From: Blastocladiella britannica
Lineage: Eukaryota > Blastocladiomycota > Blastocladiomycetes > Blastocladiales > Blastocladiaceae
DNA length: 48,467 nucleotides
Assembly (NCBI GenBank): GCA_025349905.2
Contig: MU624579.1
Location: 1-48,467, forward strand
Reading direction: 5' to 3'
A program made the translations under genes and the position numbers. The notes beneath the pieces are model-generated. The model searched no databases, was not told where the DNA came from, and saw only the letters and a program-made list of their open reading frames with translations. Positions 20,334 through 28,243 of the stretch are shown here, in pieces. Position 1 is the first letter of the stretch. The number at the start of each line of letters is the position of its first letter.

Positions 20334-20800
20334 ATGTCTCCTGCCCCGAAGGCCCGCGCTACCCCAACCCCACCGGCCCTTGCTGCGAATCGCTCTCGAG
20401 CGTCGATCGATGCTGCAGCCTAACGTCAAATCATGGAAGCCGTGTCCCTTGGACACACGAGCGTAAACACAAAATACCACGCGCTCTACATGTTTTATTT
20501 CCTGGGCCTGACGCAGGAAATGATCGGCGAGCTGACGCGCAAGGGCCAATCAACCATTTCGGATTGGATTAGCAAATTCGAAGAAACGGGTACCCTTGCA
20601 CGAAAAGAACGCGAAATTTTTTACCGCCGGGTTGGCGAGGCCCGCCGGAGCTGGATCCTTGACTTGTACAAGAAAACCCGCTTCTCTACCTCAACGAAGC
20701 GGTGACCAAGTACACCAAGCATTATGGTGAATCTATCTCTGTGACGACCGTCTGGCGTATTCTGTTTGACGCTGGGCTGCGCTGGAAGGTACACGAAGCA
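20334..20800 (+). pseudogene. Tc1/IS630-like transposase, N-terminal part, broken
   Basis: The frame starts MSPAPKARATPTPPALAAN, meets an in-frame TAA at 20421-20423, and continues MEAVSLGHTSVNTKYHALYM. It then reads LGLTQEMIGELTRKGQSTIS (helix-turn-helix) and ILDLYKK, and shifts frame in an A run at about 20670 to NPLLYLNEAVTKYTKHYG and SISVTTVWRILFDAGLRWK. After WK a donor-like GTACAC follows, but no further transposase is found: the next sequence is an unrelated minus-strand gene. A stop, a frameshift and loss of the DDE domain show it is dead. It is related to the remnant at 7.0-7.5 kb. Confidence 0.65.
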
Positions 20801-20814
20801 TTTTTTTTTATTGG

Positions 20815-21665
20815 TTTGCCTTGCATGAACGCCCGGCTGAATCAACTCGAGTGCCCAGACCCGCCACGCCATGTTTGTTACATGGTACTGAGGGAAAGCG
20901 GCCTTGAGACGCGCAACCATGGCCGGAACCAGCGTCTCGGACGGCGCTCCTACGCGATCGCGCACCGCAGGCGTCAACACGTCGCGTTGGAACGCGTTGT
21001 ATTTGGCAGCTTCGTCGAGGCCCGGGCCATACTGCAAGATGGTCACGGTCAAGGGCTTTTCTTGGCCGGGGACCAGCCACCCATCTTCTTGGGAGTGATG
21101 GCTAGGACGCCTTAGAGCTGTGGTTATATTAGCCAAGAACGTAAGGCAAGGCATTGGTCTTGCGATGTACCAGGGTAGAAGGCGAGTCCTTGGGTTAGGA
21201 GCGAGTGCCGGCGACCATTGTGCTCCAAAAAGATCGCCACGGGAAAAATTTCCTCCGTGTTCGTGCTGGGCGGAAGAGTCCATTTGCCGTCAAGCAGCTC
21301 AGCAACACCCACAAAGTGTCTGCCATACGTGGCAAACAGAGTCCGCATCAGCTCAGCCGGGTCGGTAGCGTAGGAGAGTCCGCCAGGAGCGGAGGAGTTC
21401 TTGCGAGAGCCATGTACGGCTTGATGACGACCGCACCGACGGAGACCTCGTAGCGGGCGCCGGGAGGAAGGGCGTCCTCGTCATCCCCGTCACCGCCAAT
21501 GGGGGCGTCGTCATCGTCGTCGTCGTCGTCGCCAGGGCCGGAGACGTTGCGACCAGGCGGGGGAGTCAAGTCACCGGACGAGGAGGGCGTCGACAAGGCG
21601 CGACGAGCCCGAGAAGGGGTCGAGGAGGCAGGCACAGTCGACAAAGACGAGGCCCGGGGAGACAT
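20815..21665 (-). pseudogene. Unrecognised gene, frameshifted and cut by the transposase remnant
   Basis: Coding-like minus-strand segments: 21665 to about 21393 (MSPRASSLSTVPASS, an eight-Asp run, then ARYEVSVGAVVIKPYMALA), a one-base shift, about 21392-21171 (GLSYATDPAELMRTLFATYG, FVGVAELLDGKWTLPPSTN), an intron 21170-21118 (GTACAT...CACAG), and 21117 to about 20815 (GWLVPGQEKPLTVTILQYGP, FPQYHVTNMAWRVWALELIQ). The frame then runs into antisense transposase sequence beyond a T run at about 20804-20811, so the original 3' end is missing. No family is recognised. The codon bias shows it was once a real gene. Confidence 0.4.
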
Positions 21666-21725
21666 TTTTAATTATATTGAGTCGGTCTTTAAGAGTCGAG
21701 GATGAGAAGTGGGGGTGTTTTCGTA

Positions 21726-21890
21726 GTTTTTTTTTTCCCAATGCAACCGATGTATTTATGGGACCACTTGGCTCGGCCCCGCCCAAATCAGAAGAAAAAC
21801 AAAAGAAAGGAGAATACAGCGCGGTCGCGCAATGTGCGCCGACCGGGACATGCGCGCCCCCAAAGCCAACCAACCGCGTGCATTTGTGGT
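21726..21890 (-). mobile_element. Solo 3' tail of the LINE (or a SINE sharing that tail)
   Basis: About 160 bases match 8743-8905 closely (plus-strand landmarks CCAATGCAACCGATGTATTT, TTGGCTCGGCCCCGCCCAAA, CCAACCAACCGCGTGCA). On the minus strand the copy ends in an A run (T run at 21728-21737 on the plus strand), as expected of a 5'-truncated retroposed copy. It lies between the two broken minus-strand frames. Confidence 0.65.
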
Positions 21891-22028
21891 GGCCTGTTCC
21901 CTCGTTGCCACGGTGGTGGGCGCGATATAGTTTGAGCCAGAGCTGGGCAAGCGGATGAAGGCGATCTTATCGTCGTTTTTCCACGCGTGTGGTTGGGCAG
22001 CGGCCGCGGTTCCAGGATCACGAGCCAT
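21886..22028 (-). pseudogene. Small unrecognised reading-frame fragment cut by the LINE tail
   Basis: From an ATG at 22028 the frame reads MARDPGTAAAAQPHAWKNDD, then KIAFIRLPSSGSNYIAPTT, and passes directly into the retroposed tail at about 21888. It may be the first exon of a gene interrupted by that insertion. No family is recognised. Confidence 0.3.
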
Positions 22029-22240
22029 GTCAAGAATTGATTTTAATATGTTATATTACAGGTCGCAGAGGCAGAATAATGTACATTATATTGTTCCAAG
22101 CCGGCGAGACTCGGAACAGCATCAGAATCCTTAAAAGTTGCATCATTTAACACGTTTCCGGAGAACGTCGTCGCCCTTCAGTAATCCCTTTCCCCACGCT
22201 TTTTGTCATAATTATAATTTTTGGCAGCCATTCTTCAAAA

Positions 22241-22760
22241 ATGACCACCGCTCGGTAAGTACGATTTGTTGTATAGTCAGAGACTGCGGACGCACCCGCG
22301 CAACCGCTCGCCATATGGTTGATACCGTGGATGCATTGGCGTGTCATTTTTATCTACAACAACTTAATTTTATTTAATATCGATATAGTCTTTATGCGAA
22401 AGGAAAAGTGCTTGGGTATATGCGCGCCCAGCGTAACCAGAACACCAAGCAGGTGCTGCTCCGTGTTGAGGGTGTCCAGACCATTCAGGACGCCGAGTTC
22501 TACCTTGGCAAGCGCGTTGCGTACGTGTACAAGGCCGAGCGGGCGATTCTCGGGTCCAAGATCCGCGTCATGTGGGGCCGCATTTCGCGCCCGCACGGCA
22601 ACTCGGGTGTGGTCAAGGTGATTTTCAAGAACTCTGTGCCCCCCAAGACGTTCGGTGCTCGCGCTCGTGTGGTACGTTTACTAATTGTTTTGCAGTAGTT
22701 TTTTGTGGTGCTGATTTTACTGTATTTGTGCAACAGATGCTCTACCCGTCCCGCATCTGA
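22241..22760 (+). CDS. RPL33: 60S ribosomal protein eL33 (RPL33; animal RPL35A)
   Basis: Three exons: 22241-22254 (14 nt), 22389-22671 and 22737-22760, giving 106 aa. The first join makes MTTARLYAKGKVLGYMRAQR, colinear with the fungal family; the second gives ARVMLYPSRI at the C-terminus. AEFYLGKRVAYVYKAERAIL and KIRVMWGRISRPHGNSGVVK are diagnostic. The large first intron after a tiny first exon is typical of fungal ribosomal protein genes. TTTACTAAT downstream of the second donor may be its branch site. The 5' end is duplicated at 10.33-10.38 kb. Confidence 0.97.
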
Positions 22761-23164
22761 ATGGGGTTTTTCTGGATCCAGGAATGAAATATCAATAATA
22801 TTTAGTTTCTGGCCTGAATTATCATTTCTCACATCTGAATTTGAGACAGGATTATAATCATCCTCTCCATTTCGCGACTGTGGATTTTGCGTGAGACATT
22901 GATGCTGCGTTAAGAACTTTAACATCGCCATCATTGTCGCGCCCAGTCGATTGAATTATTTAACCAGTTTTGGAGTCTGCCTCGGCTCCATTCGCGACTG
23001 CAATTGTGCCTGAGACATTGAGACTACGTCCAGCAGGAATGCCATCGTCGCCGGCGTGGTAGCTCCCTGTCAGGTGATGGATAGATTTGAGAATTGGAGA
23101 CAAACTCGCATCATTGACTCTTTTTCTTCCATCTCCTTCCTCCACAAACCAATCGTAATCAAAT
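22761..23164. other. Spacer with a pair of about 40-base direct repeats
   Basis: Between RPL33 and the ZPR1-type gene the unit CGCGACTG..(A/C)TTGTG or similar followed by TGAGACATTGA occurs at about 22878-22916 and again at about 22992-23030, 114 bases apart and diverged. The remainder is AT-rich and includes the promoter of the gene at 23165. No coding frame is convincing. Confidence 0.4.
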
Positions 23165-24019
23165 ATGGCCAAGAAGCCCGCTCCGCGCCGCTCAGCCCCT
23201 CGTCGCAAGCAACAACAGCCGAAACCTACCACCCCTTCAACCACCGAACAACAAACGGAACAACCAGTAATGTCCCAACAACAACAACAACAACAACAGC
23301 GCGGCCCCGTCCCCGCCCCGGGCGCCGAACCCATGCAACTGACGCGCGCGTGCCCCGCCTGCTCGACGCCCACCTACGCAATGGCGCTGCTGACGCGGTT
23401 CCCCGGCTGGGACCGCGACGTGGCCGCCACCCGGCACCAGTGTCACGCGTGCAACCACGTTTCCACGCGGTACACGGTCGGCGTGGCTCCCACGCACACT
23501 CAAGGACAACGCACGGTCCTGCACGTGCGGCACCCGCGCGACTTGGACCGCGACGTGCTCAAGTCCGAGCACGCGGTGCTGGCGGTGCCTGCTCTGGGTT
23601 TGCAGCTGCCCGGAGCCACCATGGCGGGAACGCTGTGCAGTGTGCGCGAACTGCTGGCGTTTGTGCGTGGCGATGTCGCGGGCAACTATGCGCGGGCGAT
23701 GGGTGAGGCGGCCGAGAATGGCGGCGAGGACCAGGAGGCACAGCTGGCGGCACTGGGAGCGTTCTTGGACAAGTTGACGCGTGTGCTGTCGCTGGAGGCT
23801 ACCGGTGATGAAGACCAAGTGGAAAAGGACTGGTTCGTGGCCGACGGCGTGGTGGCTGCCGATTCCCCCCTGACGATCGAAATCTCGGACCCGGCCGGCA
23901 ACTCGTACATTGCCCCCATGGGTGACGACGTGGCACTGGACACGGCACGCACCATCGAGGACTTTGAGCGGACCGCCGAGATGGTCGCGATGCTGGAGGA
24001 GCTGCTTGCGGTGGAGTGA
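23165..24019 (+). CDS. Single-domain ZPR1-type zinc-finger protein
   Basis: A single exon of 284 aa. A basic, Gln-rich leader of about 50 residues (SQQQQQQQQR) precedes one ZPR1 module: CPAC and CHAC about 30 residues apart, then VLAVPALGLQLPGATMAGTL and SVRELLAFVRG in place of the usual L.IPEL...PG...G..TTVEGLL, and a beta domain with LTIEISDPAGNSYIAPMG. Eukaryotic ZPR1, an eEF1A-folding factor, has two such modules; only one is here, so this is a shorter relative and the function is not certain. AATAAA at 24036-24041 is a likely polyadenylation signal. Confidence 0.7.
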   Translation: MAKKPAPRRSAPRRKQQQPKPTTPSTTEQQTEQPVMSQQQQQQQQRGPVPAPGAEPMQLTRACPACSTPTYAMALLTRFPGWDRDVAATRHQCHACNHVSTRYTVGVAPTHTQGQRTVLHVRHPRDLDRDVLKSEHAVLAVPALGLQLPGATMAGTLCSVRELLAFVRGDVAGNYARAMGEAAENGGEDQEAQLAALGAFLDKLTRVLSLEATGDEDQVEKDWFVADGVVAADSPLTIEISDPAGNSYIAPMGDDVALDTARTIEDFERTAEMVAMLEELLAVE

Positions 24020-24055
24020 CCGCTCTCTTTCACTTAATAAACTTCGCCTTCAATC

Positions 24056-24985
24056 ATGTCCACTGCCACCCCGCCCTCGGACTCCTCGACGGGATTCAAT
24101 GCGCTGGCGGGAACTTGGCTCATTGGCACCATGGCGGTCCTGGTAGCCGTGTGCCTGTGCGCGTGTATCCGCCACCGCATGCGCAAGCGCAAGCAACGGC
24201 GCCGCCGAGATGGCGACCGGGACGAGCACCACAACCGCGACTGTGCCTTACGTTGCCGCGTCGTGACACCTTCTTTGTCTCCAGCGTCAGGGTCGACTGC
24301 CGCTCAGGGTCGTCACCACCACCATGCCGGCGGCGGCGCTAGCTCGATTACTACCAATACAAGCATGCTGCCTCCGCCGCCAGCGTACTCGGCCGCGTGT
24401 CCGGCCGGCAGCGCGTCCGTCTCCATTGTCGAGGTGGCGCCTGCTATGACACCACCTCCTCCGGTTGCTGACCCGCGGTCGCCGATTCCCGGGTCCACTG
24501 GTGCCGTCAGTGCTGTTCTTATCGACGAAGATATTGAAGAGGACGATGATGACAATGTGCGCTTGGCTTTACTCCGCCACGGAGCCGGCGATGCCGACGC
24601 TGGTAGCCATGCGGGAGGTCGAATGCAACGTACCGTGATCCCGCCGTGCAACGCACCAACTACCGTGGCGATCCCGGCCGGCGCCACCGTGATCGTGCTT
24701 GCGCCCTCATCAGCGACTTTGGCGACGGTGGTGGCCACGAGGGAACAAGAGGATCTGACCGAAGAACAGCACGATATGATGATGGTGATGGACGATGGTC
24801 AGTCGGCCACCACCGCCTTTGATATCGAAGACGAAGGTGACCGTATCGATCCCGATCTGGAGGCGTCCGAGGTCGGGGATCCTAAGTCGCCGCACACTGA
24901 GTTGGTGGCCATGTCGTGTCCGCTTCCTCCCTCACCTTTTTCGCCTTCGCCTTCGCCTTCACCTCCTCCTTCTTCTCAACTGTGA
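24056..24985 (+). CDS. Single-pass membrane protein with long disordered tail
   Basis: A single exon of 309 aa starting 36 bases after the previous stop. One transmembrane helix (about residues 20-36, WLIGTMAVLVAVCLCACI) is followed directly by a basic stop-transfer stretch (RHRMRKRKQRRRR), placing the tail in the cytosol. The tail is acidic and Pro/Ser-rich and ends in repeats of Ser-Pro. No family is recognised. The start lies so near the upstream gene that its promoter must overlap that gene's 3' end. Confidence 0.6.
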   Translation: MSTATPPSDSSTGFNALAGTWLIGTMAVLVAVCLCACIRHRMRKRKQRRRRDGDRDEHHNRDCALRCRVVTPSLSPASGSTAAQGRHHHHAGGGASSITTNTSMLPPPPAYSAACPAGSASVSIVEVAPAMTPPPPVADPRSPIPGSTGAVSAVLIDEDIEEDDDDNVRLALLRHGAGDADAGSHAGGRMQRTVIPPCNAPTTVAIPAGATVIVLAPSSATLATVVATREQEDLTEEQHDMMMVMDDGQSATTAFDIEDEGDRIDPDLEASEVGDPKSPHTELVAMSCPLPPSPFSPSPSPSPPPSSQL

Positions 24986-25167
24986 GAGTACCTTGCTTTT
25001 TCTCTACTTGGCGTGCTCTTTTATTTGATTCCCCCCACCCCCACAACCTCACTTTCCTTTCCGTCTCTGCCTGATCTCATATTCTTGAAGATGTATTTCC
25101 TACTTTTCTCCCCTCCTCTCCTCTTATTTCTCGAACTGAAAAATTGGATCAAGGTTTATTTAAAAGT

Positions 25168-25933
25168 TCAAAAGTCGTCGGTCATGATGGCAATGAATTC
25201 CTGCTCGTTGACTACACCATATCAAGCAAGTGAGTAAAGGATCCTATCCATATGAAGTGTAAAAAGCTTACTCTCGCCGTCCCCGTCCACATCAAACTCA
25301 TCCACCATCGCTTTCACCTCATCCTCGTCCAAGTGCTCGCCAACCTCCATGGCCACTCGCCGCAAGTCACGCACCGAAATCGCGCCGCGGCGGTCGGTAT
25401 CAAACAACGCAAACGCTTTCCGTAACTCGTCTAACGGGTCTCGGGCCAGGATCTTTTCCGTCACTATTATACAACAACACCCATGCATCAGTTTCCTCCG
25501 ATCGTCTGACCAATGTGAAGCTTCGCGCACCGGATCGCTCGAAATCCTCATACTCCACGCACCCACTCCCACTCTGACCACCGTTGCCACCGTTTCGCGC
25601 CGATACTGCCATCAGTTTGGCCACCTCGGCTTTTTTCACATCGAACCCAAGTGCCCGGAACGCGACTTTGGTCTCGTGCGCATCGAGCCGGTTGTCGCGG
25701 TCGCCGTCAAACAGGTCAAAGGCTTCGCGAACCTCGCGTTTCTGGTCGTCGGTCAGGTCGCGCGGTAGCCCGGTACTGGTACCAAGTGGGAGTCGTTTTC
25801 TGTGAGGTCCTCCCGGTGCCGGTGCTGATGTGCCAGTGCCGGTAGTGGGGCCAGCGGATGAGGTGGACGAGGGGACGGGAGCGCGGCGCGACGCGGCGGC
25901 GGATGCGGCGGCGGATGTGAATGCCAGCGACAT
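25168..25933 (-). CDS. Centrin (EF-hand calcium-binding protein)
   Basis: Exons 25933-25531, 25463-25272 and 25211-25168, 212 aa. After a 55-residue Ala/Ser/Pro leader comes [19 protein letters not shown] and [20 protein letters not shown], then [19 protein letters not shown] and [19 protein letters not shown], the centrin pattern. EF1 ([12 protein letters not shown]) and EF4 (DVDGDGEINEQE) keep all calcium ligands; EF2 has an insertion ([11 protein letters not shown]) and EF3 is imperfect. The last exon supplies [13 protein letters not shown]. Centrins act at basal bodies and centrosomes, in keeping with a flagellated organism and the IFT20 gene. The subtype is not settled; the leader is longer than usual. 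Confidence 0.85.
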
Positions 25934-26038
25934 GGTTTTATTGATGTGAAATTAATGTGATCAAGACTTGATGCGATGGGAAATTGCGATCAAAATTCAA
26001 AGAGAGGTTCGATTTGCATTTTCACCCTCAACCATGGA

Positions 26039-28008
26039 TCACCTCCGCGACGATGATGACGACGACGACGGTCGCGGACTGCCCGACCGATCGCGGTGCC
26101 GGCGCGATGACCGTGACGATGATGACGTGCTGGCCTTGTCCTTATCCTTGCTACTGCTACTGGACGACTCCTTCTTGTCATCGTCCTTGTCCTTGTCCTT
26201 GATGGACTCGGACCGCGACGACCGGTCGCTGCGGTCGCGGTCGCGGCGGCTGCTTCGTTCCTATTTGATCATTGCATATCCCCCCCTCCTCCGTTAGTAC
26301 CCTTTTAAAACACGATACAAGATAAATTGAAGTACCCGACTCCGACTCCGACTCTCGTCCCGGTGCCCGCGATGCCGTGACGACCGCCGCTCCGACCGCG
26401 ACGACCGGGTCTTGGACCGGTCGCGCGTCTTGGACCGGTCTCGCCGCGACGACGACGACGACGATCCTGATGGGCGGTCGCGGTCCGACCGCGTCTTGGA
26501 CCGGTCCCGATCGGACCGGTCGGACCGGTCGCGGGTCTTGGATCGGTCCCGGGTGGACGTGCTGCTGGGTGCAGGCGACGCGCCACCGGGTGCGGGGGTG
26601 GTGGTGGATGTGGTGGAAGGTGCACGGACTGTGCTAGCGACAACAGCGGCGGCGGTGGGACGTAACGGACGGCCAAACTCGTCGTGGCCCGGGGCCGGGG
26701 GTGGGGCCATTGCAGCACTTTTTATATCCCAAAGTCAACACTTCGGCAACAACAAAAAAAAACATTGAAAGTAAACGCACCCTGGAATCGACGGCGGACC
26801 CATTGCCGTCACTGCTGGTGGTACCGGTGGGGGCCGACCACCCATGCCGCCATGCATGCCACCTCGGAAACCGCCCCGTATCGCTGTACCACCACCACGC
26901 ATATTGTTGTTGTTGCCCATCATGCCATGCCCACCTCCTCCCGGTTGTTGTTGCTGCTGTTGGAACCCAGGCCGCACAAACGGCGGATTTCCACCATTGT
27001 TTTGCTGCTGCTGCTGCTGCTGGAACCCTGGCCGCGCCGGCATGCCCATCCCTGGACGCGATCCACCAAACGAACCGCTCTGTTGTTGGAACCGCGAAGA
27101 ATGCTGTTGCTGTTGATGGTGGTGCTGGAAAGGATTGTCGTCAGGCACGATAACAAGATATGCAGCAAAAACAATAGCGTACAGCAGCAGATCCATCGCG
27201 CATCGCCCGCTGCCGATCGCAGTACATGCGCCACGAGTCCTCGTTGAACCCGTAGTTGAAGTAATCGGACAGATCCTCGCCGGGCCGCCGCCACGGCTTG
27301 TCCTCGAACGACTCGATCGGGACACCGGTGATGGGTTTCCCGTCGTACAGCGCCAATTGATCAATGGAATCGAGATCAAGGTTGGCCAGGGCGGCTGGAG
27401 CTGCTGCTGCGGTACCAGTAGCGGTGGTAGAGGCGGCAGGGGCTGCGTTGGAGGTAGCACTTGTGGCGGTTGCTGCAGTGGTTCCGTCGGCAGCGAGGGC
27501 GACCAAGGGTGGGCTATTACTTGGGATAGTTAGTTATCGCATACCATACAAGTACATAGTTGTGTACGTACACGGACGCATCGTCGGCCTCGTCCACCAC
27601 AATGTCCAGGCCCTGTTAATGTGGTATTTGGTTAGTAGTTGTCTTATAAGGTGTGTCTCTGCCGCCGTCTCAAGAGGGGAGACACCAGCAAAGCTATAAA
27701 AAAAGACGGACCGGATCGTCATCGTCGTCGTCTTCCTCCTCGTCTTCGTCCTCGTCGCCATTCTCGTGGTCGTTTTCAACATCCACATCCATTTCGTGAT
27801 CAAGCCCGTTATCACCACCACCATGACTGTCCACCACATCGATCTTTCCATTGCTGATGTCGTTAACCGTAGGACCTTCGAGAGAACGCGTGGGGACAGA
27901 TAACGGGGCCGACGCCAGAGGTTGCGTCGGAACGGTGGCCACAGCGACGGGCGCGGGTGCCGGCGCGCCGTACAGGTAGTTGTCGAGGTCGTCCAGGCCG
28001 TCGTCCAT
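26039..28008 (-). CDS. FIP1: FIP1, subunit of the mRNA polyadenylation complex
   Basis: Six exons: 28008-27712, 27612-27572, 27513-27183, 27124-26781, 26717-26336 and 26260-26039; 538 aa with consistent phases. Two introns carry ACTAAC branch sites close to their ends. The N-terminus is acidic (Asp/Glu runs). The Fip1 motif is complete: ESFEDKPWRRPGEDLSDYFN followed by YGFNEDSWRMYC. It links poly(A) polymerase to the cleavage and polyadenylation factor. Next come Gln-rich and Gly/Arg/Met-rich repeats (FQQQQQQQ, RGGFRGGMHGGMGG), a proline stretch, and a C-terminal Arg/Asp/Ser-rich tail of repeated DRSKTR units, resembling the RD/RS tail of animal FIP1L1. The CAG tracts are microsatellite-like. 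Confidence 0.9.
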
Positions 28009-28243
28009 TAGATATCGTTCTTATGATCACGTGTGCGAAGAGGAGCGAGGCCGTCAAACGTTCATGATCAGATCAACAATCCCAACCCACGAAAAACGCT
28101 CTTTGACTCAACCAGCCAGCTTTCCTTGGTACTTTTTTCTCTATCTGTGCCCGGCACCTTTGTCACCTTTCATCCAAGGTACACACGAGGCACTCAAGGC
28201 GCTCCATAGCGAAAAGAGCCGGCCTTTATAAGAAAGAAAGCGT

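Noticed and set aside
26412..26768. Plus-strand Asp/Arg-rich frame (DRSRVLDRSRR type)
   Set aside because: Mirror image of the RD-rich FIP1 tail, which fits the exon chain and phases on the minus strand.
27000..27120. CTG/TTG repeats taken as a microsatellite or CRISPR-like array
   Set aside because: They encode the Gln-rich stretches of FIP1 on the minus strand; no spacer structure.
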